DNA of 19,889 nt from JAKQHY01 sp034429475. Lineage in GTDB: Bacteria; Chloroflexota; Anaerolineae; B4-G1; SLSP01. The DNA is taken from the NCBI GenBank assembly GCA_034429475.1, contig DAOUGD010000228.1, positions 1 through 19,889 on the forward strand, given 5' to 3'. The notes under the pieces were generated by a model. The model was not told the DNA's origin. It did no database searches and saw only the letters and a program-made list of their open reading frames with translations. Positions 1 through 8,945 of this stretch are shown one piece after another. Position numbers and translations under genes: made by a program. Positions within the stretch are counted from its first letter, which is position 1. Each line of letters starts with the position of its first letter.

Positions 1-73
1 GCTGGCCGCGGGACTCACCGACCATCGCTGGACGGTGCAGGAGTTCCTCAGCTTCCCTGTCCCGGCCGCTTAA
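1..73 (+). pseudogene. C-terminal end of an IS transposase (left-edge partial)
   Basis: The reading frame entering from the left edge ends LAAGLTDHRWTVQEFLSFPV, then PAA and a TAA stop at 71-73. The pattern AGLTDHxWTxxExL is the usual C-terminal tail of DDE transposases whose N-terminal part carries a CPNPDCPYYG zinc-ribbon-like motif and whose core carries YFYALTAH. Only 23 residues are visible, so I cannot say whether the gene to the left is intact. A degraded internal fragment of what looks like the same family lies at 8800-8945. The call rests on recall of the family tail. Confidence 0.5.
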
Positions 74-80
74 GGGCACA

Positions 81-111
81 GCGGAACGTCACCCATCGAG
101 GGGCGTTCCGC
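81..111. terminator. Hairpin just after the transposase stop
   Basis: GCGGAACG (81-88) and CGTTCCGC (104-111) form a perfect 8-bp stem with a 15-base loop, starting 8 bases after the transposase stop. No T-run follows, so it is either a weak terminator or part of the insertion-sequence end. Confidence 0.4.
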
Positions 112-444
112 GCCAAAACACGCGCCCCCCAACGCCATCTCCACCAGAAGGGGCGGCAGAGAGGGGGCTTGCCCGACCCGCCGGCCACCTACTGGCGCTG
201 GCGGCCCATTTTTCGACCTCATGAGCGGTGCGTGAGAACTCATGCGGGGGGAGCGGTGTGTCTGGAATTATCCACCGTATCTGTACCGAAGTACCGCTAA
301 AACGAAAGAGGCTGAAGACAGTGGGAGGCAAAATCACTGCACAGCGGCAGTCTGCATTACCGTGCAAAACCTTGGGGTACGGCTCCTGACTCATTGATCA
401 GAGACACAGTGTGCCGGCTCATTCTCAGCGAGGGAGAGCCGATG
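112..444. other. Gene-free upstream region of the giant surface-protein gene
   Basis: I see no supportable gene here. An open frame on the minus strand (89-394) has no family features and overlaps the hairpin at 81-111. Near the right end there is a nested stem: GACACA (403-408) pairs with TGTGTC (446-451), and inside it GGCTC (416-420) pairs with GAGCC (436-440). This structure overlaps the proposed -35 box of the next gene, so a regulatory role is possible but unproven. Confidence 0.4.
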
Positions 445-473
445 TTGTGTCATAGTCCAAAATCCTATACAAT
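445..473 (+). promoter_or_regulatory. Candidate sigma-70-type promoter
   Basis: TTGTGT (445-450) and TACAAT (468-473) are separated by 17 bases. The -10 box matches TATAAT in five of six positions; the -35 box matches TTGACA only in TTG. It sits about 50 bases upstream of the start codon at 521, leaving room for the ribosome-binding site at 509-514. The position is plausible; the -35 match is weak. Confidence 0.35.
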
Positions 474-520
474 GGGTAAAGTTGGAATTTCTATCCAGAG
501 GATACTTCAAGGAGACTCCC

Positions 521-3500
521 ATGACTTGTCTGCCATGTTCGTTTCGCCACTGCCTGCGGGCAGTAAGCCAGGCTCTTCTGGCTCTCCTGTTGTTGATGGG
601 CAACGCGCCGTTTGGTTTCGTTCACGGCCAGCCGCCCGCGCCGCCCGCGGCGTCCACGCCGCAGCAAACTGAGCCAGTCACTTTTCGGCCTGCGTCGTCT
701 GAGCCAGATATTTCCCCTACGCCAGTTGCCGCCGACCCTGAACTGCCCCCGGCGGATACGTTGCCCGCCGAAGTCGCCGGCAAGCCTGAACTGACGACGG
801 AACGCACCACCCACAGCGCCACCTTCGATTTGGGTGACGGCCAGTATGCGGTGGTGCAGGATTCGCAGCCGATGCACTACCAGGACGCTGACGGCGCGTG
901 GCAGCGCATTGACCCGGCTTTCGTCGCGGCGGCGGGCGGCTGGATGAACAACGCCAACACGCTCAAGACGGGCGTCGCGGCGCGCAGCGGACGGGCCAAT
1001 CTCACGCTGACGCAGACCGGCGTGGGCTGGGAGCCGCGCAGCCTGGACGTGACCGACGCTGCCGGAACCACGACGCCCTGGGCGACCGTGTTGGCCGAAA
1101 CGGAGGCCGTCACCGGTACACTCAGCGCCGACGCGCGCGCCGTCACCTATCCCGCCAGTTGGAGCGATCCCGCGCTGCAAGACCGCTGGGTCAGCGGCTA
1201 TGGGCAGGCGGAGTACAGCTTGCGAATAGAGAAATTGCCAAACCTGGCAGGTTTTGGAAACCTGTCAGGTTTGGCGACTCTCGATCTACACGTCACCCTC
1301 CATCTCTTCCCCGGCACGCAGCTTCAAGTAAATGGCGCGCCGGTCAACGCGGCGGACTTGCCGTTGGAGACGAGCGGCGAGCTGGCTTTCGTGAGCGATA
1401 CGGGCGAGACGCTCTGGCTTCAGCCGCCGCAGGCTTACGAAGAGGGCGATCCGGCCAGGCGCGTCGCGGGAAGCTATCGGCTGACTGCTGGCGCAACGGA
1501 ATCCAGCCTGGAATTGGCCGCGCACATCCCCGCCGCCTGGATCGCTGCCGCCGAACGGCAGTATCCCGTGATCCTCGATCCGGTCTTCCACGTCAAGTCG
1601 CCGACGACGGCCAAAGTCGGCTTTTACAGCAACGAAGCACAAGACACGTTCGACAGTTGGTTGAGCACCGATCCCATCGGCCTGGGGCAGTACCCCGACG
1701 GGGTGACGCGCGCGTATCTCCGGTTCGAGATGCCCACCTTACCCTTTGGCGCGATCATTGACTCCGCGCGCCTGGAAGTGCTGCCCAAGAATGCTTTTAT
1801 CCCGTGTAACTATAACGTCGCCAGACCGGAAGTATGCTGGGGCGCGGCCCCGCGCGTCGGGCTGTCAACGAAAGTGCGCGCCATTAAGCTGGGCGGTCCC
1901 GCCAATTGGTGGAACTCCGATCAGGTTCCCTATCCAGCGGGCGGCGAGTCCGGCCGGTTGGCGCATATGGTTTGGAGCGCCAGCGACGGGGGGTATAACT
2001 CCAGTTGGGGGATTACCGATTGGGCGCAGGACTGGTTGTACTCGGTCAATAACTTCGGCGTGATGTTGCGGTTGGAGGATGAATTCTGTTACACGGACTA
2101 TCCCTATGATAGCGCATACGGGGTGGATTACACCATCCGCCGCTTCCCCGATGGCTGCGGCGTGTTCGATATTCAGAACCCCACCGTCTACGACCCCGAG
2201 GACGCGGCAAACGACTTTACCGCTACCATTGGCGGCATCCGTCTGGTGGTGACCTACACCGGCCCAACGCTCACCACAGAAGACGCCATCTACTCTTGCG
2301 TTTTTCCCACCTGCTCTAACCCCACCACCGGCAAGAATTACTACAACACGGCGCACGAATACCGCGTCAACGGTTCGGCCCCGGCGCACTGGCAGGCCAT
2401 CGTGGCGCGCGGGTTGGGCGAGGACATCGGAACCTATCCCCCTACTGCGATCACGTCGCCTTACGTCCAGACTTTGGATGGGAAAGTGCTGATGGAATTG
2501 CGAAACACACAGGATGAGATGTTGGTGGATGCTACCCAAACCCTTAGCAGCTCGCTGAGTTACGTCCTGCTGAACCGCCGCTCGTATCCTGCGCCCGCCT
2601 ATCGCGCCTGGATTCAACCCAACGAAACCGACAGCCCCTCCGACAATTACAGTTTGCGGTTAACGGGGGAGCATTATGACAATGTTGTCGTCACAGCCGG
2701 CAATAGTTGGGACAGCGGCGTGTTGGAATTTGACACCTACGCGCCGCTGGAGTTGTGGAATCTGGACCTACCGACCGGCAGCCACAGCCGGGTAGACATC
2801 GAAATCATTGAGCACAACCACGTCCAGGACAATAATGGCGGCCCGGTCGTCAGCAGCTACGATTACGCCCAATACTTCAAGCTCCAGTTGTTCGCCGGCG
2901 ACGCCGCAGTGAAGGGCGCGACTGAGGCGGACATCGAAGGCGGCGTGACGCCCATCGGCGGCGGCGATCCGGCGCATCCCTACCATCCGGCGCGGCTGAC
3001 GAGCGGTATCTTCACCGCCGGCGCCAACGATTACGGGCTGGCGCTCGTCTATGGCGGACCGGCGGTGATGCTGTTGACCTGCACGAGCAACTGTAGCCCC
3101 GCGCGCCAGCCCAATGCGCCGGCTGCGGTCGAAGAAGAACCCTTGACCTTCAGTTACCGCGTGCGCGTCACCTCTTGTACCGGTGATGCTTTCCCCACCC
3201 GCGCTGGGACGTGCCAGCAAGTGCGCTGCCCTACGTCCAATTTCCCGGCGGGGTATCGCCGCACGGCCGGCAGCCTGCAACTGTGGAGCGCAGGCGGTTG
3301 GACGACGCCGGCTGGCTCCACTTCTGGGGCCAGCAGTCCCGGCGACGCGCCGTTGCTCGGCGTGCAGGGCGATGTAGCGCCCACGGTAGCGGTCGTGGGC
3401 GGCGTGCTGAGCTATGCGGCGAATGGGGTCGCCACGATTGACGCCGACAGCACGGTAATGTTAATTGAATGTCAGAATGCTCCCAGCGCCGCGACCAATC

Positions 3501-6500
3501 CCCGGATCGCCGAGTTCAGCGTCTATGCCAACAGTCCAATGCAGAGCACCGATGGGATGTACCTCTACCCCACCGCCTGGCGCCCGGACAACACCACCTT
3601 TGATCCGTGGGACGGCGACGGCGGTGTGCTTTCTCAGAATTTCTTCATCAATCCCGTCCAGGGGCGCGTAGAAGATGAAGTCAGTTTGCGGCGGCGCGTG
3701 GGCGCGGTCAACCGCACCTTCCAGGTGGGCTATTGGGCGTATGCCGAGGGCTGGCCCTCGCTGGAAAGCTACGTCTTACCGACCAACAACACCACCCTGC
3801 CGCCGGTGGCCGGCGCGCTGGCGTTGGACGTGGGCGGATTCGAGCTGGACACGGAGGCCGCCGGCGCCGTGGACAAACGCCGCCGCTTTGTGGCCCTCCG
3901 CGCCACTGCTGCGACCATCACGCAACCGGAGAGCATGGGCGGCGCAAGCGAGCCGGTGCAGGCCATCCTCTATGGAGAAGGCCAGGTCAATGCCGGGCTG
4001 GGGCAACCGTGCGTGAACGGCGTCAACTGTCTGGACATCCGCGCCCCGGAAGACGCCTATCCCACCCCGGTCCGCCGCGACTGGAAGATGCCGGACATCC
4101 ACACCAACAACACCGCCGGGCTGTTTGTGCTGAGCACGCCGGGTCAGGTGCAGGCGTGGAGCGTGGATCATCCCAACGCCGCCAACAGCCCGAACGCCGC
4201 CGGCGAAGAGTTCAGCTTCAATACCTCTGGCGCGTCGGTGCGCATCACCCAGGAGAAGTGCGTGGAAACGGACGTCGTCGAGACGCAGGTGATTCGCGGC
4301 GAAACTATGATGACGCTGCCGATGATCGGCGACGACGGCGCGAGCCAGGACACCATGCTCGCCGCCCGCTTCAAGCTCTGCGGGAATCCCGACGTGGCGC
4401 TGCGCATGGTGGAATTCGAGTTCCGCTCACCCGTCGGCGTGCCGGTGGGGTCAACGGGGCTGTTCGTCTACGGGATGAAGGGCACCGTCGCCATCGAACC
4501 GGAGCACGTCAACATTACCTTTGCGATGGACTTCTACTTCAGCGATCCCAACACGCTCAATGGGACCGGCCAGGTGATGATTGACACGCGCGGCTACTTC
4601 GAGTTCTCCGGCGATGGCAAGCTCCTGGGGACGGTGGACGCCAACGGTAAACTCTGGGTGGCGTGGAATCCGCTGGATACCGGCTTTGAGATGTCTCTGC
4701 ACTACGGCCTGGGGAACATCGCCGCGATAGATGGCACCGTCCGCGCCCACGCCTGGCGCGGACGCGGCTGGCAAGGCAAATACAACTGGCTGCCTGACAA
4801 CCCCGAAGAGGCCCACTTCGCTGCCCAAATCTCGGCATCATTCGTCATCTACGAGGGCGCGGTGATTGATATGTGGCCGCTCGTCGTGCCGCCGGTGGAT
4901 TTCTCGCGCAGCATCGAGATTGCCTTCGGGCAGTTCTGCACCAATAACAGTTGTAGCACCTACGAATGGGGCATCAAGGCCGCGCTGGAAGTGTGCGGCT
5001 ATCACGTCGGCGTCTACTACGGCTTCGATCACGGCGTCAGCCTGATCCTGGGCAACGACGGCCACACGTTGATCGATCAGTACGGCGGCGCGACTTATGC
5101 CGCGCAAGCCGCCCGCATCCCGCTGGCGGCCGGCGAGGAACTGGGGCTGCGGACGCCGGGCGTCGCCATCCAGACCGCGCCGCAAGCCGTCAACGGCGAG
5201 GTGAGTCTGCCCATCACCGTCACCGCCAACACAGAGGAGTTGCTGCTCGGCCTGGGGTGGCAGGCGGGGACGCTCACCTTCGCGCTTTACGAGCCGGACG
5301 GCGATCTGGTCTTCCCCAACCCGGCCTATGGCATCGTGATTTCCGACACCACCCATACCGAAAATGGGATCACCACGCATAGCCGTTTGATGGGTGTGAA
5401 ACTCAACTTTTCCGGCCCGGACATGGCCGGCATCTGGAAAGTCAAAATCAGCGGCGTCACCCCGGAGTCGCACTACAAGTTCGCGTTCCTGGCGAACAAG
5501 GGGGCGCCCGGCACGCGGGCGGATCGCGGGGAGTTCACCGTTCCCGGCGCGACGGACGTGCAAAGCCCTGGCATGGTTACGCTGCGCTGGCGCGTGGACG
5601 CGGATGCACCCGCCAACACAACCATTAACCTATACTATACGCAGTACATCAAAGTGGATGGCGTCTACTATCCCTACGTTAACTACACCGACGTCCCCAT
5701 TGTGAAACATCGTCCCTATAGTATTGGGTGGTACCAGTGGTTCACCAACTTCAGCGGTATTCCCGCGAAGTGCCCGCAAAGCGACGATGACCGCTGCTAC
5801 TACGGCATTCGCGCCATCGTGGACGACGGCGTGAACACGCTCACTGCGGCAGACATCAGCGACTCCGGCAACTTCTGCAAGCTCTGTAACGACATCCCGG
5901 AAAGCGCCTTTGATCCCGACCGCTTCCCCGGCACGAGCACATTTACGTCGGTGGGCCATATCTGGGTGGCGGACACCACCGCGCCCGCCGCCCCGACCGG
6001 TCTCGAAGCCAGCGGCGTCGCCGGCGCGTTGCTGGCCCGCTGGACGCCCAATACCGAGAACGATCTGGCGTCGTATCTGGTGGAGTGGGGCCGGGTAAGC
6101 TGCCCAACGATAGATTGCACCTGGGATGCCGGGGAACCCTCGCACGCCGAGCGCGTCGCGCCCACGATCACACCCACGTTACGCATCGGCGGCGTGACCG
6201 CCGAAGGCATGGTCTTGGGCGACAGCTACGGCGTCGTAGTCAGCGCCATTGATGTCAATGGCAACGTCAGTGCGCGCTCCGCAATTGATAACGCCCGCCC
6301 CAGCGACGCTACGGGCGTGCAAATTCCTGCCGCGCCGACCACGCCCACGGCCACAAGCCTCTCTTCGACCAGCGTCCGGCTGAATTGGAGTTCGGATGGC
6401 GACCCTGATCACTACCGCCTCATCTACCGGCAAGTGATGACGTTTGCCACCGTGTTGCAGATAGACGATATTACCGCCCACGACTACATCGGCTACCGCA

Positions 6501-8380
6501 CCGGCACGAAGACGCTCACCGGCCTGACAACCGGCGCGACCTACGAGGCGTGGGTCACGGCGGCCAACAGCGACGACTGGCACAGCGCGTACTCCCCGCC
6601 GGTCACGTTCACCGTCACCAGCGGCGACGATGGAGACGGCGACGGGATGCCGGACGATTGGGAAACGACGTACCAGATCAGCCTTGCCAACTCCGACTCA
6701 GACCGCGACGGCTTGAGCAACGTGGACGAATATCGCAACGGCACGCAGCCCTGGGAGCAGGACAGCGATAGCGACGGCTTCAGCGACGGTGAAGAGGTCA
6801 TCTCGGCCACCAACCCGCTGAACGCCGCCTTCTATCCCACCGGTTATATTCTACCGCGCCCGAAGCTGGCTACCAACCGGGTTCACTTCTACGTGAAAGT
6901 CGGCGGCAACGAGACGCCGTTCCAGGATGTGGATTACTACAACTTCGGCGGCGGCGCGTTGGCGCTCAGCGCAACCGAAACCGCACCCTGGTTGAGCGCC
7001 AGTGTGGAGTCCGGCGTCGGCAAGAACTACGTGCGTCTGATGGCCAACACCACCAACCTGACGCCCGGCATCTACGACACCATCGTGCGCGTCTATCAGA
7101 CCAGCGGCGCCTACTTCGGCGGCCAGCAGTGCATCCGCGTGCGCCTGCATCTGCTCCCTGCCGACGCCGATTATCCGCGTCGCACTATCTATCTGCCGTT
7201 GATGTTGCGTGACTACACTCCGCCGCAGTGGGAGTTCACGCTCGTGGATCCCAACGGCGACGCCGGACAATACACCTCCGTCGCCATTGACCCGCGCACC
7301 GGCAATCCTTACATCAGCTACTATGACGCCGGCAACGGCAACCTGCGCATGGTCAACCCGGTGGGGCCGCACAACGGCAACTGTGGGCTGGAGCAGGATT
7401 GGCGCTGTGAGGTCGTCAAACCCACCGATGATGTGGGCCGGTACAGCTCCATCGCTATTTGGGCCGATGCGAGTGTGTGGAAGATCGGCATCGCCTACTA
7501 CAACGACACGACCGACTCGCTGGAATACGCGGAATTCATCGAGGGCGGCAGTTGGACGTTCACTGCGATAGATGTTGGCGAACCCCTGCTCAATATCCGC
7601 GACGGGCGGTACGCCTCGCTTAAATTCAACGCCGATGGTGCGCCCCGCATCGCCTACTACACCTGGAATGCGTTGGGGACGAGTGCGCTCAAGTTTGCCG
7701 AATACGTGGGCAGCGGGGGGACTTGCAGCGACCCGGCCTGGCAATGCAGCAGCATTGAAAGCGGGGACAGCATCGGCAGCCACGCCGCGCTCGACCTGGA
7801 CGATGCGGATCGCCCGCACATCGCCTACTACGACAGCGGCAACGACCTGTTGCGCTACGCGCGGCTCCTCGGCGGTGGCAGCGGCAACTGCGGCCCAAGC
7901 AACAACTGGCAGTGCGACACGATTGAAGCGGTGGAAGTCCCAACCTTTACCGCGCGCCTCATTGGACTGAATGCCATTGCGCTGGATGAAGCGCAGATTG
8001 CGTACACCACCCTCGTCAGCGGGACGCCGACGCTGCGGTACGCTCACACCGCGTCCGGGGAATGCGGCCCGGGCAACACCTGGGCGTGTCGCACTATCGT
8101 CAAAAACGTTGGCGGGGTGGCGGTGGCGACGCAGGGCGACGCCCCGCGCATCGTCTACCACGATACCGCCGGCAACACCCTCCATCTCGCCCGCCCGATA
8201 GAGACAAAAGAAATTGGCAACTGCGGCGCGGCATTCGGCGGCGTTATCAAACAGTGGGCCTGTATCGAGCTTGACGACGGCGGCGCATACCCCGCTATCG
8301 CCCTGCGCGGCAGTCTGGCGATCATCGCGCATTACGAGGCGACGACTACGGCGCTACGGGTAGCCTGGCAACAGTATTAA
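521..8380 (+). CDS. Giant secreted multidomain surface protein (DNRLRE-like, FN3, Ca-binding repeats, C-terminal beta-propeller)
   Basis: A 2619-residue exported protein. I start it at ATG 521, not the in-frame TTG at 482, because AAGGAG at 509-514 is well spaced and the product opens with a signal peptide (Arg/His n-region, ALLALLLLMG core, cleavage near FVHGQ, about residue 35). Residues about 350-582 resemble DNRLRE cell-wall domains (PVILDP, then YLRFEMP). Residues 600-1810 are beta-rich and not recognised. Two fibronectin type III domains start near 1818 and 1937. Residues about 2034-2094 carry DxDxDG calcium-binding repeats like thrombospondin type 3. IYLPLMLR is at 2223-2230. Residues 2237-2619 form seven repeats of 35-65 residues with IAYYD and NCG-W-C signatures, read as a seven-bladed propeller. 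No enzyme motif was recognised. Likely role: surface adhesion or scaffolding (inferred). A 37-bp palindromic repeat lies in frame at 1238-1274. Confidence 0.9.
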   Translation: MTCLPCSFRHCLRAVSQALLALLLLMGNAPFGFVHGQPPAPPAASTPQQTEPVTFRPASSEPDISPTPVAADPELPPADTLPAEVAGKPELTTERTTHSATFDLGDGQYAVVQDSQPMHYQDADGAWQRIDPAFVAAAGGWMNNANTLKTGVAARSGRANLTLTQTGVGWEPRSLDVTDAAGTTTPWATVLAETEAVTGTLSADARAVTYPASWSDPALQDRWVSGYGQAEYSLRIEKLPNLAGFGNLSGLATLDLHVTLHLFPGTQLQVNGAPVNAADLPLETSGELAFVSDTGETLWLQPPQAYEEGDPARRVAGSYRLTAGATESSLELAAHIPAAWIAAAERQYPVILDPVFHVKSPTTAKVGFYSNEAQDTFDSWLSTDPIGLGQYPDGVTRAYLRFEMPTLPFGAIIDSARLEVLPKNAFIPCNYNVARPEVCWGAAPRVGLSTKVRAIKLGGPANWWNSDQVPYPAGGESGRLAHMVWSASDGGYNSSWGITDWAQDWLYSVNNFGVMLRLEDEFCYTDYPYDSAYGVDYTIRRFPDGCGVFDIQNPTVYDPEDAANDFTATIGGIRLVVTYTGPTLTTEDAIYSCVFPTCSNPTTGKNYYNTAHEYRVNGSAPAHWQAIVARGLGEDIGTYPPTAITSPYVQTLDGKVLMELRNTQDEMLVDATQTLSSSLSYVLLNRRSYPAPAYRAWIQPNETDSPSDNYSLRLTGEHYDNVVVTAGNSWDSGVLEFDTYAPLELWNLDLPTGSHSRVDIEIIEHNHVQDNNGGPVVSSYDYAQYFKLQLFAGDAAVKGATEADIEGGVTPIGGGDPAHPYHPARLTSGIFTAGANDYGLALVYGGPAVMLLTCTSNCSPARQPNAPAAVEEEPLTFSYRVRVTSCTGDAFPTRAGTCQQVRCPTSNFPAGYRRTAGSLQLWSAGGWTTPAGSTSGASSPGDAPLLGVQGDVAPTVAVVGGVLSYAANGVATIDADSTVMLIECQNAPSAATNPRIAEFSVYANSPMQSTDGMYLYPTAWRPDNTTFDPWDGDGGVLSQNFFINPVQGRVEDEVSLRRRVGAVNRTFQVGYWAYAEGWPSLESYVLPTNNTTLPPVAGALALDVGGFELDTEAAGAVDKRRRFVALRATAATITQPESMGGASEPVQAILYGEGQVNAGLGQPCVNGVNCLDIRAPEDAYPTPVRRDWKMPDIHTNNTAGLFVLSTPGQVQAWSVDHPNAANSPNAAGEEFSFNTSGASVRITQEKCVETDVVETQVIRGETMMTLPMIGDDGASQDTMLAARFKLCGNPDVALRMVEFEFRSPVGVPVGSTGLFVYGMKGTVAIEPEHVNITFAMDFYFSDPNTLNGTGQVMIDTRGYFEFSGDGKLLGTVDANGKLWVAWNPLDTGFEMSLHYGLGNIAAIDGTVRAHAWRGRGWQGKYNWLPDNPEEAHFAAQISASFVIYEGAVIDMWPLVVPPVDFSRSIEIAFGQFCTNNSCSTYEWGIKAALEVCGYHVGVYYGFDHGVSLILGNDGHTLIDQYGGATYAAQAARIPLAAGEELGLRTPGVAIQTAPQAVNGEVSLPITVTANTEELLLGLGWQAGTLTFALYEPDGDLVFPNPAYGIVISDTTHTENGITTHSRLMGVKLNFSGPDMAGIWKVKISGVTPESHYKFAFLANKGAPGTRADRGEFTVPGATDVQSPGMVTLRWRVDADAPANTTINLYYTQYIKVDGVYYPYVNYTDVPIVKHRPYSIGWYQWFTNFSGIPAKCPQSDDDRCYYGIRAIVDDGVNTLTAADISDSGNFCKLCNDIPESAFDPDRFPGTSTFTSVGHIWVADTTAPAAPTGLEASGVAGALLARWTPNTENDLASYLVEWGRVSCPTIDCTWDAGEPSHAERVAPTITPTLRIGGVTAEGMVLGDSYGVVVSAIDVNGNVSARSAIDNARPSDATGVQIPAAPTTPTATSLSSTSVRLNWSSDGDPDHYRLIYRQVMTFATVLQIDDITAHDYIGYRTGTKTLTGLTTGATYEAWVTAANSDDWHSAYSPPVTFTVTSGDDGDGDGMPDDWETTYQISLANSDSDRDGLSNVDEYRNGTQPWEQDSDSDGFSDGEEVISATNPLNAAFYPTGYILPRPKLATNRVHFYVKVGGNETPFQDVDYYNFGGGALALSATETAPWLSASVESGVGKNYVRLMANTTNLTPGIYDTIVRVYQTSGAYFGGQQCIRVRLHLLPADADYPRRTIYLPLMLRDYTPPQWEFTLVDPNGDAGQYTSVAIDPRTGNPYISYYDAGNGNLRMVNPVGPHNGNCGLEQDWRCEVVKPTDDVGRYSSIAIWADASVWKIGIAYYNDTTDSLEYAEFIEGGSWTFTAIDVGEPLLNIRDGRYASLKFNADGAPRIAYYTWNALGTSALKFAEYVGSGGTCSDPAWQCSSIESGDSIGSHAALDLDDADRPHIAYYDSGNDLLRYARLLGGGSGNCGPSNNWQCDTIEAVEVPTFTARLIGLNAIALDEAQIAYTTLVSGTPTLRYAHTASGECGPGNTWACRTIVKNVGGVAVATQGDAPRIVYHDTAGNTLHLARPIETKEIGNCGAAFGGVIKQWACIELDDGGAYPAIALRGSLAIIAHYEATTTALRVAWQQY
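1238..1274. repeat. Double palindrome embedded in frame in the giant gene
   Basis: Two copies of the 15-base palindrome AAACCTGNCAGGTTT lie at 1240-1254 and 1258-1272, separated by TGG, with CCA before and TGG completing the outer symmetry. The 18-base period equals six codons and encodes NLAGFG-NLSGLA, so the reading frame stays open. I saw no other copy in this window. Confidence 0.8.
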
Positions 8381-8420
8381 AGCTGAGTAACTGTCTATCT
8401 ATAGTCCGCCCCGCGTTTCC

Positions 8421-8445
8421 CTCAGCGCCCGGAGGGGCCGTTGAG
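8421..8445 (+). terminator. Possible terminator hairpin of the giant gene
   Basis: CTCAGCG (8421-8427) pairs with CGTTGAG (8439-8445), with one G-U pair. The adjoining CCC can pair with GGG across a short loop and a one-base bulge. The hairpin begins 40 bases after the stop codon. It has no T-run, so a factor-independent terminator is only a possibility. Confidence 0.35.
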
Positions 8446-8478
8446 CTGTAGGAACCCCGCGTCACAGAGTCAAGAGTC

Positions 8479-8510
8479 GGCGCGGCCCGATCAATGGGTC
8501 AGGCCGCGCC
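8479..8510 (-). terminator. Terminator-like hairpin downstream of khpA
   Basis: GGCGCGGCC (8479-8487) and GGCCGCGCC (8502-8510) make a perfect 9-bp GC stem with a 14-base loop, 7 bases beyond the khpA stop. No U-tract follows on either strand. It lies between convergent genes and may stop transcription from the minus strand. Confidence 0.45.
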
Positions 8511-8517
8511 GGGTGGC

Positions 8518-8811
8518 CTACTCTAGCAATTCGACGCTGGCGCGCATTTCGTGCTTGGCGACCAGCAAGCCCGCGAGGGTGCGGATGGCATTGATGGTGC
8601 GCCCCTGCTTGCCGATGATGCGGCCCATGTCGTCAGGGTGTACGGTCAGGGTGACCTCCACCTTCTCTTGCTGCGTCTGAGCATCCACGTTCAGCGCGGC
8701 CGAGACCGTGACCTCGTCCAGGTGATCGGCGAGGGCCTTGACGATGCCCTCCACCAAATTGCCAATTTGAATCTGCACTGGGTTGACGTTCGTGGAAAAA
8801 CAGATTACCAC
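8518..8811 (-). CDS. khpA: KhpA-type KH-domain RNA-binding protein, altered 5' end
   Basis: The last 79 residues (from the TTG codon at 8757) match the size and layout of KhpA/YlqC: LVEGIVKALADHLDEV at the N-terminus and the KH GxxG loop in GRIIGKQGRTINAIRTLAG. KhpA is a small cytoplasmic RNA chaperone that partners with KhpB and usually lies between rpsP and rimM; neither is present here. The extra 18 N-terminal residues (GTG start at 8811) do not resemble the family, and no ATG or good ribosome-binding site is visible. Mobile-element debris begins just upstream, near 8800, so the native start and promoter have probably been lost. The core is intact; expression is doubtful. Confidence 0.8.
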   Translation of the reverse strand: MVICFSTNVNPVQIQIGNLVEGIVKALADHLDEVTVSAALNVDAQTQQEKVEVTLTVHPDDMGRIIGKQGRTINAIRTLAGLLVAKHEMRASVELLE

Positions 8812-8945
8812 GGGAGGTCACGCTGGCTGGAATCCGGACTGGGCTTACTACGGCGTCACCGCTGAGCAGGTTCATGCGTTGGTGGGGTATGGTAGTTGTT
8901 GCCGTTATACTTCTATGCGCTGACAGCGCACTGGGGGATGTGGGT
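8800..8945 (+). pseudogene. Degraded IS transposase fragment (zinc-ribbon / YFYALTAH family)
   Basis: One frame reads AGWNPDWAYYGVTAEQVHAL then VGYGS, close to the CPNPDCPYYGVT-HALVGYGS N-terminus of a common Chloroflexota and cyanobacterial transposase family, but both motif cysteines are Trp or missing. A second frame, from about 8896, reads LYFYALTAHWGMW, a motif from the catalytic half of the same family. The two parts are nearly adjacent, so the middle of the gene has been deleted. The left-edge tail at 1-73 may belong to the same family. Identification is by motif recall. Confidence 0.55.

Noticed and set aside
89..394. Minus-strand open frame of 101 codons in the left intergenic region
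   Set aside because: No recognisable domain and it runs across the hairpin at 81-111; no ribosome-binding site seen.
6851..8332. Long minus-strand open frame (493 codons) inside the giant gene
   Set aside because: It is the antisense shadow of GC-rich coding DNA whose sense frame shows clear repeats and domains; the product is Arg/Ala/Val-rich with no family features.
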